Shown piece after piece: positions 44,601 through 53,182 of a stretch of 64,000 nucleotides of DNA (position 1 is the stretch's first letter; each line of letters opens with the position of its first letter). The notes under the pieces are model-generated. The model was given only the letters and a program-made list of their open reading frames with translations, searched no databases and was not told the origin of the DNA. A program made the translations under genes and the position numbers. This DNA comes from Scytonematopsis contorta HA4267-MV1 (GTDB taxonomy: Bacteria; Cyanobacteriota; Cyanobacteriia; Cyanobacteriales; Nostocaceae): positions 1-64,000 of the forward strand of contig JAHHIC010000053.1 in assembly GCA_019359035.1 (NCBI GenBank), written 5' to 3'.

Positions 44601-45888
44601 GAGCATTTTGCAATACGAACATCACCTGGAACAAAGGAGTATAACTGAGGGAACGCTCTGGTTGCAGTTCTTCGACAAGTTTTTCAAAGGGCAAATCTTG
44701 GTGTTCGTAAGCTCCTAAAGTTTTTTCCCGGACTTGTTCTAGCAGTTCCAAAAAAGTTGGATTTTCTTCCAGTTGTATACGCAACACCAAAGTATTGACA
44801 AAAAAGCCAATCAGTGATTCGACGCCACTGTGATTGCGGTTGGCAATTGGAGAACCGATAACAATATCAGATTGATTGCTGTGGCGCTTAAGTAAGATGG
44901 CAAAGACTGCTAGCAGGGTCATAAACAAAGTTGTCCCCGACTTTTGACTCAAAGCTACAAGTTTCTGCGTCAATTCGGAACTCAGCTTAAACTCTACAGC
45001 GCTACCTCGGAAGGTCTGTTGTGGTGGGCGAGGTCTATCAGTGGGTAGTTCTAATAGTGATGGCGCCCCTGCTAACTGTTGCTGCCAATAGTTTAATTGA
45101 GTTTCCATGACTTCCCCACTCAGCCATTGTCGTTGCCAGTAGGCGAAATCAGCATATTGAATTAGTAACTCTGGTAAAGGGGAAGGCTCTTGCCAACAAA
45201 ATGCTTGATAAAGCGCAGATAACTCTCGGATGAATATTCCCAACGACCAGCCATCGGAAATGATATGGTGCATTACCAGTAGCAGTACGTGTTCTGATTG
45301 TTGCAACTGTAGCAGCTTTACCCGTAGCAAAGTATCCTCAGATAGGTCAAAGGGATATTGTGCTTCCTCTTTGACTAATTGTTGTACGAGCGCACACTGG
45401 TGCTTTTGTTCGATACGAAGCAGATTGACTATCGCCAGATCCATGCTTGGTACTGGGTTAATTACCTGCACTGGGGAACCATTTACCATCTTAAAAGTGG
45501 TGCGTAAAACTTCGTGGCGTCGCACTATTTCTGCAATGGCTTGCTCTAAAGCTGCTACCTGGAGAGGTCCGTTAACAAGCAGAGCTAGGGGCATATTGTA
45601 AGTGGCGCTAGGACCCTCCAGTTGGTTTAACAGCCACAGTCTTTGCTGGGCAAAGGACAGAAGAAGATTTCCATCCCGTGGGACAGGTTTAATCAGTTCA
45701 ACAGTTTTATCTGCTAAATGGCCCTGCTGCATAAACTTGAGGATTTCTGCCTTGCGAGATTTTAGCTCAACCTGTAAGTCTTGTGTCAGCTTGCCTTCAG
45801 GAGCATTACAGCGCAGGCGATCGCCTTCTACAACTATCTTGATGTCCAAACTGTAAAGGTAGGACAAAAATTCTTCAATGGTTTTCAA
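41680..45888 (-). CDS. NRPS module 2: docking-C-A-PCP-TE, predicted aromatic (Tyr-like)
   Basis: A 1402-residue single module: TubC-type docking domain (1-50), condensation domain with HHIISDG (207-213), adenylation domain (about 520-1000) with YTSGSTGKPKGV, carrier domain with GGHSLLAV (Ser near 1075) and C-terminal thioesterase with GWSMGG (Ser near 1209). Reading the specificity pocket against GrsA gives D-A-S-T-I-A-G-V-C-K, close to DASTVAAVCK listed for tyrosine, so an aromatic residue is likely. The TE makes this the last module. The start is TTG overlapping the previous stop as TTGA. The extreme C-terminus, RNSQFAIN, is encoded by a GCGAATT heptamer repeat. Confidence 0.9.
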   Translation of the reverse strand: MKTIEEFLSYLYSLDIKIVVEGDRLRCNAPEGKLTQDLQVELKSRKAEILKFMQQGHLADKTVELIKPVPRDGNLLLSFAQQRLWLLNQLEGPSATYNMPLALLVNGPLQVAALEQAIAEIVRRHEVLRTTFKMVNGSPVQVINPVPSMDLAIVNLLRIEQKHQCALVQQLVKEEAQYPFDLSEDTLLRVKLLQLQQSEHVLLLVMHHIISDGWSLGIFIRELSALYQAFCWQEPSPLPELLIQYADFAYWQRQWLSGEVMETQLNYWQQQLAGAPSLLELPTDRPRPPQQTFRGSAVEFKLSSELTQKLVALSQKSGTTLFMTLLAVFAILLKRHSNQSDIVIGSPIANRNHSGVESLIGFFVNTLVLRIQLEENPTFLELLEQVREKTLGAYEHQDLPFEKLVEELQPERSLSYTPLFQVMFVLQNAPISKLELPHLTMTPLKMENVIAKFDLTLQMEETEAGLSGELIYNKDLFDAATISRMAGHLQVLLEGVAANSQQRIGQLPLLNPSEQHQLLVEWNDTQVDYPQDKCIHQLFEEQVERTPNAVAVVFEKQQLTYRELNNRANQLARYLQTLGVKPEVMVGICVERSLEMIIGLLGIFKAGGAYVPLDPAYPEDRLSFMLSDSQVPVLLTQQKLVANLPECAARIVSLDADWGVISQESYINVNSDVQPENLAYMIYTSGSTGKPKGVLVAHSGLCNLALAQIKVFDVHPDSRVLQFASFSFDASISEVVMTLCVGARLCLGTRESLLPGAGLTQLLQNLGITHVTLPPSALAAMPNAEFPDLRTIIVAGEACPPDLVAQWSKGRRFINGYGPTESTVCATTAVCTNSTSQLPIGRPIDNIQLYILDPYLQPVPIGVPGELHIGGAGLAKGYLNRPELTLEKFIPNPFDNALQEDQRSTKLYKTGDLVRYLPDGNIDFLGRIDQQVKIRGFRIELGEIEAALSLHTDVREAVVVVKEDQPGGKRLVAYIVPNHVYNQERITTSKLRSFLKESLAEYMLPSAFVMLEFLPLTPNGKVDRKALSTMEVAHSELESNLVLPRTSVEEMLADIWAEVLGLEQAGVHSNFFELGGHSLLAVQLISQINQKLEKDIPISTLFQHPTIVELATLVTKNANYSATNPCLVPIQVEGNQPALFCIHGAGGQAMMYKDLATCLGKNQPVYGLQSRALEDATTEHKSIDSMATEYANAIQKHQPNGPYCLMGWSMGGAIAVSVAKQLEKQGLDVAFVVLLDAFLIPENAPTWSDPLLELARRFSTAFADDLKALHPDEKRVLQNELIGLSYFESLHRMMVWGQERNLLSTDICFDSLQKQVALNITHEQLLKGYHPEQIQAKLHVFWAKEGLEAGLLPIPDWSKYTKSTSDASILDGNHYTLVRPPYVKAVAQRLQFAIRNSQFAIN
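41690..41722. repeat. GCGAATT heptamers inside the NRPS 3' end
   Basis: About four GCGAATT units plus TAATTAAT-rich sequence overlap the last codons and stop of the module-2 NRPS. The encoded RNSQFAI repeat is a product of the repeat and not part of the thioesterase fold. Confidence 0.7.
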
Positions 45889-48800
45889 AACTCTATTTCC
45901 TCTCGATTATTTAATGTGACGCTGGCAATGTCTTGTAACTGTTGCTGGTAAAAGCGAATATTTTCAATTTGCTCTGCTAGCCCAGCTACAGTAGGAAAAT
46001 CAAAGAGACGACGCAGGGGTAAATCAATAGAAAATGCTTCTCGTAACCGAGAAATTACTTGGGTCGCTAGTAAGGAATGCCCGCCCATTTCAAAGAAATT
46101 GTCGTTAATACCTACAAGTTTCAGCCCAAGAACTTCTGCACAAATGTTAGCTATCACCTCTTCCGTCGGTGTCCGAGGAGCAACAAATTGAAGAGCGAAA
46201 CCGTTTTCAATATCTGGTGCCGGCAGGGCACGACGGTCTATTTTGCCGTTGGCTGTCAACGGTAAGGTGTCTAAGGTGACAAAGGCAGAAGGCACCATGT
46301 ATTCTGGTAGCTTCTGTTTAAGTAATTCACGTAGTTGGTTAGTACTGAGTAATTCATAATTACTGACTACATAGGCTACTAAGCGTTTGTTACCTGAAAC
46401 ATCTTCTCTGGTAATAACTACAGCTTGTTCAATTTGGGGGTGGGTGTTGAGGACTGCTTCGATTTCCCCAAGTTCAATGCGGAAGCCACGAATCTTTACC
46501 TGATTGTCAATGCGACCAAGGAATTCAATGTTACCGTCAGGCAAATATCGAGCCAAATCCCCTGCTTTGTATAATTTTGACTTGCGCTCAAAGGGATTTG
46601 TGATATATTTTTCGCTAGTTAGTTGTGGGCGGTTGAGGTAGCCTAAGGCTAAACCATCGCCTCCAATGTACAATTCTCCCGGCACACCAATCGGTACTAG
46701 TTCGTGATTTGCATCAAGGATGTAGATTTCCACATTACCGAACGGCCTACCTATAGGGACTAGGGCATCTGAGGGCAGCTTGAATGTTGTGCTTTCAAAA
46801 TAGCAACTGTCAATTGTTGCTTCACTCACACCGTAGGAGTTAATCACACGAGTATTTTCACCGCACAGTCTCCGCAACTGCTGGTACTCCTCCACATACC
46901 AGCTATCTGAACCTACGATTAACACCTTTAGAAAGTCCAGATTCTGCCCTGTTTTCTCCAGATATGCCATCAAGTTCCTAATTACTACTGGTACGAACTC
47001 CCCACAATCCACCTTCTGTTTTTGCATTAGTTCGTAAAGCTGTTCTGGCATTAATAGCAATTCCTTGGGACACAATACTAACTTCCCTCCAGAACACAAC
47101 GAGCGCACCATATCCCCAGAAAACACATCAAAACAGAAGCTTGCCATTTGTAGATGACTGCTTGTGTGGCTTCGCAATTGATAAGCTTGTTCCCAGCCAT
47201 AGTAAGCATTTACCAAACTGCGATGGCAAATCATTACTCCTTTGGGTTTTCCTGTGGAACCTGACGTGTAAATTATATAAGCTAAGTTCTGTGCTTGCAC
47301 ATCAACAGACAGATTCTCCTTACACTCTTGGGAAATTGCTTGCCATTGTCTGTCCAAATTCACTATGCAACCTGAGTATTCACCAAATCTATCTCGCAAG
47401 CTCTCTTGAGTTAACAGAACCGACGCTTGGGAATCATTTAACATATCCGCCAAGCGCTCTTGGGGATAGGCAGGGTCTAAAGGCACATAAGCTCCACCCG
47501 CTTTTAGAATCCCCAGCAGTCCCACAATCATCTCTAAGGAGCGCTCAACACAAATACCTACTAGTACTTCTGGTCTGACCCCCAAATGAATCAAGTGGTG
47601 TGCCAGTTGGTTGGCTCGGACATTTAACTCTTGATAGGTCAGTTGTTGTCCTTGATACTCCACTGCTATAGCGTTTGGTGTGTTTTTCACTGACTTCTCA
47701 AACAACTGATGAATACACTCACCTTGGGGATAGTTTACTTGTCTATTATTCGACTCTAAAAGCAAATAATCTTGTTCGGCTTGGTTCAGCAGGGGTAATG
47801 AGGATATTTGCTGCCCTTTATTGGCGACAATTCCCTCCAGCAAGGTCTGAAAATTGACCGCCATTCTGCTAATCGTGCTTGCGTCAAATAAATCAGTACT
47901 GTACTTAAAAATACCAAAAAGTGATTCCGTGGATTCTATTACGTCAAGAACAATATCATTTTGCCCTTCCTGTTGCGGTATCACAAAAGGCTCTAGCAAT
48001 AACCCTCCCCAATTTTCCCTTGCTTTTGAGGACGGCAATACAGATAATTCATAGTCCGGTGCCATCGCTTGCAATTTCAACAAGTTAAACGAAACTGGGA
48101 AAAGACCTGGGAGACTGGGGTCTCGGTTCAGATGCAATCGCTCGATTAATAAAGAAGAGGGATAATCTTGATGGGCAAGCGCCCCAAGAACTGTTGAGCG
48201 CACTTGGGATAAAAGCGCAGAAAAAGTAGGATTATCAACAATATTTACTCGCAGAGCAAGCATATTCACAAAGAAGCCAACAACTGTATCAAATTCAGGC
48301 TGACTTCTACCCTCAGTTGGAGAGCCGACAATGATATCTTCTTGACCTGTGTAGCGGTAAAGTAGCACTACAAAAGCTGTTAGCAGGGTCATATAAAGGG
48401 TTGCTCCCTCAGCTTTAGCCATTTCTCTTAAGCTTTTGGTCAATTCTTTACTTAGCTCAAAGGTATGGGAAGCTCCCTGATAGTTTTGAATTGCTGGTCG
48501 AGGTCTATCTGTTGGCAAATTTAATACTGGTAACTCTCCAGCTAATTGTTTCTGCCAATAATTCTGAAGATTATCTCTAACGGGACTTGACAAAAACTCT
48601 CTCTGCCAATGCACAAAGTCCTGATATTGCCATTTAATAGGAGATAGAGATACTGTGCGACCAGTCTGCTCCGAATCATAAAGTAAACGTAACTCATCCA
48701 AGAGAATACCAAATGAAAAGCCATCAACAGCTATGTGGTGTATTGTAAGTAAAAAAACATGGTCTTGTGCAGAGCGAGTAAATAAATTTGCTCGAATCGG

Positions 48801-49307
48801 TGGTTCCTGTTCCAAATTGAATGGTTGTCGGTATGCATCGATTGCTCTTCTAGTTAACTCATCCTCATTCCAAGCCGAAGCGTCAGTTTGCTCTAAGCAG
48901 ATTTTCTGGCATTCATGAACCTCTTGAAAAAATTCTACACCTCTTTGCCCAAATGTAGTACGCAGTGTTGGATGACGAACTATCAACGTCTGTACAGCCC
49001 GTTGCAAAGCCTGAACATTTAAATCAGAGCGTATGCGTGCTGTAAAAGCAAGGTTGTAAGCCGCACTATGTGGTGTCAGCTTATACAAAAACCATAAACC
49101 TTGCTGACCGTAGGTAAGGGGATAGTATTTAGAGGTGTGAAATTCCTTTTGCAGTAACTGTAAAATTTCTGCTTTGTGCTGCTTAATTTTATTTAACAGC
49201 ATGGGATTTAATGCCTCTACTGGACCGCGATAACGCAAGCGGTCACCCTCAATCCACAATTCTATATTTTGTTGGGAGAGGTCTTCGAGAAACTCAGCTA
49301 AATTCAT
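45885..49307 (-). CDS. NRPS module 1: docking-C-A-PCP, predicted ornithine
   Basis: A 1140-residue module: TubC-type docking domain (1-50), condensation domain with HHIAVDG (190-196), adenylation domain (about 520-1000) with YTSGSTGKPKGV, and carrier domain with GGHSLLAT (Ser near 1077). The specificity pocket reads D-V-G-E-I-G-S-I-D-K, the code I recall for ornithine in gramicidin S synthetase. The upstream ACP and FcoT genes suggest that its C domain acylates ornithine with an isonitrile fatty acid. ATG 49307 overlaps the ACP stop as ATGA, with GAAGGGG upstream, showing tight translational coupling; there is no epimerase. Confidence 0.92.
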   Translation of the reverse strand: MNLAEFLEDLSQQNIELWIEGDRLRYRGPVEALNPMLLNKIKQHKAEILQLLQKEFHTSKYYPLTYGQQGLWFLYKLTPHSAAYNLAFTARIRSDLNVQALQRAVQTLIVRHPTLRTTFGQRGVEFFQEVHECQKICLEQTDASAWNEDELTRRAIDAYRQPFNLEQEPPIRANLFTRSAQDHVFLLTIHHIAVDGFSFGILLDELRLLYDSEQTGRTVSLSPIKWQYQDFVHWQREFLSSPVRDNLQNYWQKQLAGELPVLNLPTDRPRPAIQNYQGASHTFELSKELTKSLREMAKAEGATLYMTLLTAFVVLLYRYTGQEDIIVGSPTEGRSQPEFDTVVGFFVNMLALRVNIVDNPTFSALLSQVRSTVLGALAHQDYPSSLLIERLHLNRDPSLPGLFPVSFNLLKLQAMAPDYELSVLPSSKARENWGGLLLEPFVIPQQEGQNDIVLDVIESTESLFGIFKYSTDLFDASTISRMAVNFQTLLEGIVANKGQQISSLPLLNQAEQDYLLLESNNRQVNYPQGECIHQLFEKSVKNTPNAIAVEYQGQQLTYQELNVRANQLAHHLIHLGVRPEVLVGICVERSLEMIVGLLGILKAGGAYVPLDPAYPQERLADMLNDSQASVLLTQESLRDRFGEYSGCIVNLDRQWQAISQECKENLSVDVQAQNLAYIIYTSGSTGKPKGVMICHRSLVNAYYGWEQAYQLRSHTSSHLQMASFCFDVFSGDMVRSLCSGGKLVLCPKELLLMPEQLYELMQKQKVDCGEFVPVVIRNLMAYLEKTGQNLDFLKVLIVGSDSWYVEEYQQLRRLCGENTRVINSYGVSEATIDSCYFESTTFKLPSDALVPIGRPFGNVEIYILDANHELVPIGVPGELYIGGDGLALGYLNRPQLTSEKYITNPFERKSKLYKAGDLARYLPDGNIEFLGRIDNQVKIRGFRIELGEIEAVLNTHPQIEQAVVITREDVSGNKRLVAYVVSNYELLSTNQLRELLKQKLPEYMVPSAFVTLDTLPLTANGKIDRRALPAPDIENGFALQFVAPRTPTEEVIANICAEVLGLKLVGINDNFFEMGGHSLLATQVISRLREAFSIDLPLRRLFDFPTVAGLAEQIENIRFYQQQLQDIASVTLNNREEIEF

Positions 49308-49792
49308 ATTTCCCCTTCTAGCCAATCACTTTCTTGGTACTGCTCTTGCTTTAAATGTTCCCTATTTTTATGCTGGGTTCCTTTAACTATCTCAATATGC
49401 TCTAAAGAAAGTTGGTTTAAGGAAGGTATAGGTACTTGTGCAAGAGATGCGCTCGTAGTATTATTTTCTATTTTTTCGCTCACTAGCGTTGCAAGACTAG
49501 CAACAGTCGAATCTTCTAAAAACTTTACTGCTGGTACGTCCACTCCCAGGTCTGTTCTCAACTTATTCCTCAGCTTAACGGCTATCAGTGAGTCAATCCC
49601 TAAATATTTTAGAGACTGTTGTAAATCTATTTCAGATGGGTTTATCCCTACAAATGAAGCAACTTGCTCTTGAATATAAGCCTTTAAAATTGACTGACGC
49701 TCAGTTACAGTTATTTGCGTCCATCTTAGTAAAAGCTCATGTTGCTTTACTTCTGTTTGTGCTTCGATTTCATCAACAATTTTAGAGTACAT
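49304..49792 (-). CDS. Stand-alone acyl carrier protein (ScoB/Rv0100-like)
   Basis: A 162-residue protein with one carrier domain in the middle (about 35-110). LKYLGIDSLIAVKLRNKLRT carries Ser68, the phosphopantetheine site, and VPAVKFLEDSTVASLATLV is helix 3-4. The sequence is of the polyketide-ACP type rather than the PCP type. The C-terminal 50 residues are hydrophilic and could be a docking tail to the NRPS encoded next. In Sco-type clusters the ACP holds the fatty acyl group during isonitrile formation. It starts 38 bases after the FcoT-like gene and overlaps the NRPS by 4 bases. Confidence 0.88.
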   Translation of the reverse strand: MYSKIVDEIEAQTEVKQHELLLRWTQITVTERQSILKAYIQEQVASFVGINPSEIDLQQSLKYLGIDSLIAVKLRNKLRTDLGVDVPAVKFLEDSTVASLATLVSEKIENNTTSASLAQVPIPSLNQLSLEHIEIVKGTQHKNREHLKQEQYQESDWLEGEI

Positions 49793-49830
49793 TTCAGAAA
49801 ATTTTTAACCTCAGAAACAACTTTATCCCC

Positions 49831-50427
49831 TTAAGCAACTACAGTTTCTTGACTGCTATCCACAGTATCTTTCTGCTTTTCATTTAATATGGCGATAGTC
49901 ACATCACCTTCAGCCCAACCACCAGCGTCATTATAAAAGTTACAGGTAGTCTTCAATATAATCAAATTACCGCGAGCGGAACATTTATTAATTGATAGAG
50001 TTCCTTGAAAATCACTGGAATTAATTTGTTTTTTGAATGCACTGGAAAATTTTACAATGAGAAAGTCACTTAATTGACGACGTCTATAGCTTTCTAAATC
50101 CCAATCTTTCATTACATCCAACAACTTGTTTTCCACCATATGAGCAATCATTGTATAGAACAATTGATTGTAGCAAATGTTAAATTCTACCGAATTAAAA
50201 TGACCTGTTGAATCAATATAGCAAGATTCTGGAATTAAAAAATCAGCTTTTATAGACCATAAGGCTTGATTCTCAGTCTTTGATTTTTCATGCGAATTAA
50301 TTTGTTCTGGATATTGGAATTGAGCCTTTTTTAGATATTTACAATGCTCTTTATATGGCTGAAGAAATTCATCTAACAAATTCTGACTTACGTTATCTAC
50401 TTTGGTAAATTCCTGGTTAATATTCAT
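49831..50427 (-). CDS. FcoT/ScoD-like hot-dog protein
   Basis: A 198-residue protein of the FcoT family (M. tuberculosis Rv0098, Streptomyces ScoD). The core SIKADFLIPESCYIDSTGHF followed by NSVEFNICYNQLFYTMIAHM has the Tyr, Asn and Tyr residues known as important in FcoT. Actinobacterial members sit beside an Rv0097/ScoE oxidase and take part in building the 3-(carboxymethylamino)acyl intermediate (glycine addition to an enoyl acyl group) of isonitrile lipopeptides. Start 50427 has AAGGA upstream. It lies 54 bases after the dioxygenase gene. Confidence 0.85.
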   Translation of the reverse strand: MNINQEFTKVDNVSQNLLDEFLQPYKEHCKYLKKAQFQYPEQINSHEKSKTENQALWSIKADFLIPESCYIDSTGHFNSVEFNICYNQLFYTMIAHMVENKLLDVMKDWDLESYRRRQLSDFLIVKFSSAFKKQINSSDFQGTLSINKCSARGNLIILKTTCNFYNDAGGWAEGDVTIAILNEKQKDTVDSSQETVVA

Positions 50428-50481
50428 GGTTGTGTCCTTATGTGAATTCGGTAACATTAAACAAAACAATAGCTGCAATCT

Positions 50482-51381
50482 TTACTTAACAAGCATTTTC
50501 TCGCGTTTATTTCTTTTTTGTGTATTGTCAATATAGAATGGTAAACCATCATAAATACCAATGCGGTAGCTGACGCTATTTTCTCCTTTGGGTACTGAAG
50601 ATGCTTTGTGATTCAGAGTTCTGTTGTCCCATAACAGAATGTCACCGTCCTTCCATGTGTGTGTATGAATATTCTCTTCGTGTTCAATAAACGAGAATAG
50701 TTCTTGCAATATTTTTTGACTAGTTTCATAATCTGTATCTACCATACCGGAGGTAAAACCTTGGCTGATATACAAGATATCTTCTCCCGTAACAGGGTGT
50801 GTAATGATAGCTGGATGATTCACTGCTGGGAATCTATTTTCAAATTCTTTCAAAATATCTACGATAGCTTTGTCAATGTCCCATTCTTGAACTTTATAAC
50901 GCCATTTTGCCTCGTGTGTCATGTATTGCCCATCGACATAGCTTTTTAAAGTTGCTGGCAATTTTTTGTAGATTTGTTGCATGTCAATGTAATATGTCTC
51001 TCTCACTGAGTTTGGCAACACTTTCGGGTATAGCATTGTGAATGACAAGGGTTCATCAAGAAATGCACAGTCAGTATGCCAGTATTTGCCGGTTCCCGAT
51101 ACTCCGAATTTTTTCCCATCTTTTGGAATATTAGAAGAGACAAATATTTCCGGATAATCTGGGTGGTGGTAGTTATCTTGAGGATAGACTTGTGGTGTAC
51201 CAATTTTGCGAGCAAATTCTAAATATTGCTCATCGTTAAGATTCTGCCCTCTAAATACCAGCAATTTATGCTCGTATACCATTTGCTTAATTATGGAGGC
51301 TTCAGCTTTAGTCAGCGAAGTAGTATCTGTATCAAAAATTTCCGCACCAATACGTCCTAAAGATGGTTTACTTATTTTCAT
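50482..51381 (-). CDS. Fe(II)/2-oxoglutarate isonitrile synthase (ScoE/Rv0097-like TauD family)
   Basis: A 299-residue TauD/TfdA dioxygenase. Iron ligands are His102 and Asp104 in GKYWHTDCAF and His258 in TLNHKASS; Arg273 in SYRIGIYDG should hold 2-oxoglutarate. The stretch EIFVSSNIPKDGKKFGVSGT and the following YPKVLP..R.TYYIDM match ScoE almost word for word as I recall it, more closely than taurine dioxygenases. ScoE turns an N-carboxymethyl amino acid into an isonitrile by two rounds of oxidation with loss of CO2. It is the first gene of a seven-gene minus-strand run; AGGAGA lies 6 bases before ATG 51381. Confidence 0.9.
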   Translation of the reverse strand: MKISKPSLGRIGAEIFDTDTTSLTKAEASIIKQMVYEHKLLVFRGQNLNDEQYLEFARKIGTPQVYPQDNYHHPDYPEIFVSSNIPKDGKKFGVSGTGKYWHTDCAFLDEPLSFTMLYPKVLPNSVRETYYIDMQQIYKKLPATLKSYVDGQYMTHEAKWRYKVQEWDIDKAIVDILKEFENRFPAVNHPAIITHPVTGEDILYISQGFTSGMVDTDYETSQKILQELFSFIEHEENIHTHTWKDGDILLWDNRTLNHKASSVPKGENSVSYRIGIYDGLPFYIDNTQKRNKREKMLVK

Positions 51382-52259
51382 TGCTTTTCTCCTATGTAAC
51401 AGTATTTTCAAGCTCTTAATATCATTATTGGAATATACAAAATCAAATTATGCACTGGCAAACAAATAAATATTTTTCCTTGTTTATTGGCATCTGTGGA
51501 ATCATAAGATACTTTTATATAAGAGACCAATATTTTTTTGTAGAAACCCCTTAAATAGGTGATTTCAACATTATAGTAACAATGGAAACAGCTTTATTAA
51601 AAAGCCAGGATAACTTTATCTCTTGAAAGTATATAGTTATGGCAATGTAAACTTATGCAGTCTTGAACTGAAGATTATTTATTTGGCAACGGTAAACGTA
51701 TAAGAAATGTTCATTTAGAACTGATTTATAAAGTAAACATTGAGTCTACAAAAGTGATGGGTTACGGTGCGCTTCATCGGACTTAAAGAGCCTCTAACTA
51801 AGTCCCACAAATGCGCCTAACCCAACAATCGTGTATTTAACTTTTACTTTATAAATGACCTCTTAGCCATACTGGCTTTGAACCTTTACACCTTTCCATA
51901 TCCCTAGCTTAAATCCTGTAATTTCATCACTAATTATAGGAATACCTAGGTAATGAGGCAACAGTTGTCAACCCTCCTCATCTTCCTAATCCCCCTAATC
52001 CCCATCATCCCCCTCATCCCCCTCATCCCCCAGCACCCCACTCCCAATCATTTTTGTTTACAAATTTTAACGAATATCGTTTCAGCATCGTAAGAAAATT
52101 AAAAGGGAGAAAAATATTAAGTAAATTAAGAAATGTTAAGTCTTTGCTACTAAAGCATTTTTAGAGGGTAAAATCCTCAGCTTGGTTAAATAAGACGAAC
52201 TTTTGTAAAATTTCTTAATATTTTTCTCATAAAAAATTGTTAACTGGGAGACAGGTTCA
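51382..52259. promoter_or_regulatory. Divergent control region between the NRPS cluster and cpeC
   Basis: About 880 bases separate the dioxygenase start from cpeC. It holds a hairpin unit at 51758-51826 (TGGGTTACGGTGCGC and GCGCCTAACCCA), a CCCCTCAT/CCCCTAAT pyrimidine repeat at 51970-52033, and an AT-rich leader with GGGAGACAGG before cpeC. Both operon promoters must lie here. I could not assign CpeR, RcaC or Fur/Zur-type boxes with confidence. Confidence 0.5.
51758..51826. repeat. GGGTTACGGTGCGC inverted-repeat unit
   Basis: TGGGTTACGGTGCGC and GCGCCTAACCCA face each other over 40 bases. A related but diverged unit (GGTTGGGTTGAGG ... GCGCTTAACCCA) is at 57050-57103. Such units are common dispersed repeats of cyanobacteria. 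Confidence 0.6.
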
Positions 52260-53129
52260 ATGGCTTTCGGACCAGCATCACGACTAGGGGTTGCTCTTTA
52301 TGAAGACACACCACCAGTCGAGTTGTTGCCAGGTCGTTCTGAAGAAGATGTAGAAACCTTAATCAGAGCGACTTACAGGCAAGTTTTAGGTAATGCCTAT
52401 GTAATGGAGAGTGAGCGACTTCCAATACCAGAGTCGCAACTTAAAAGAGGCGAAATTAGCGTTCGTGAATTTGTGCGTCAGGTCGCTAAGTCTGAACTTT
52501 ATCGTTCTCGCTTCTTTGACAGCTGTGCTCGCTATCGGGCTATCGAGTTAAATTTCAAACATTTGCTCGGTCGTGCTCCAGATAGTTATGAAGAGATGAA
52601 AGCTCATAGTAAAATTCTGGATGAAGCTGGTTTTGAAGCTGACATCGATTCTTATATCGATAGCGACGAGTATCAAAGCGCTTACGGAGAATTTATCGTA
52701 CCCTATTACAGAGGTTACAAATCTCGTAATGGTCAAAGCATGGTTGAGTTCACTCACATGTTCCAACTATTACGCGGTCCTTCCAGTAGCGACCTCAAAG
52801 GTAATTTAGCAGGTATAAAGCCTCGTTTGAATGGTCTTGTCATTCAAAATACCCCAACAGCAGTGGTTCCACCTAGTGGCGGTTCTGATGGCTGGTCGTT
52901 CCAGAATCCTACCCTTGGTTCTCGCACTCGTCTCGGTTCTGGTGCTGGGGAAGACGGTAAGGTTTACCGGATTGAAGTTACAGGCTACCGTGCAAATGCG
53001 GTAAACCGTGTTTCTAAATTCCGTCGCAGCAACCAGGTATTGCTTGTACCTTACGAAAAACTTTCGGAAGAATACCAGCGAATTCACAAAATGGGTGGTG
53101 TAATCGCCAGTATTACCGCAGTTAACTAA
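52260..53129 (+). CDS. cpeC: Phycoerythrin-associated rod linker CpeC
   Basis: A 289-residue linker. The Pfam00427 domain (about 15-190) reads [60 protein letters not shown] and [20 protein letters not shown]; a CpcD-type domain (about 237-289) ends it ([30 protein letters not shown]). The [13 protein letters not shown] and [15 protein letters not shown] forms fit phycoerythrin rather than phycocyanin linkers. It starts the cpeCD-cpeSTR gene order of Calothrix PCC 7601. It would connect phycoerythrin hexamers distal in the rod, and its expression should need green light and CpeR. Confidence 0.9.
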   Translation: MAFGPASRLGVALYEDTPPVELLPGRSEEDVETLIRATYRQVLGNAYVMESERLPIPESQLKRGEISVREFVRQVAKSELYRSRFFDSCARYRAIELNFKHLLGRAPDSYEEMKAHSKILDEAGFEADIDSYIDSDEYQSAYGEFIVPYYRGYKSRNGQSMVEFTHMFQLLRGPSSSDLKGNLAGIKPRLNGLVIQNTPTAVVPPSGGSDGWSFQNPTLGSRTRLGSGAGEDGKVYRIEVTGYRANAVNRVSKFRRSNQVLLVPYEKLSEEYQRIHKMGGVIASITAVN

Positions 53130-53182
53130 ATGCAGTTAACTAAATAAGTAAATATCAAGCCAAACTTTGAGGAATAATTGCA

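Noticed and set aside
41680-49307. Many 60-145 codon plus-strand frames opposite the NRPS genes
   Set aside because: They are antisense shadows of strongly supported NRPS frames and carry no motifs of their own.
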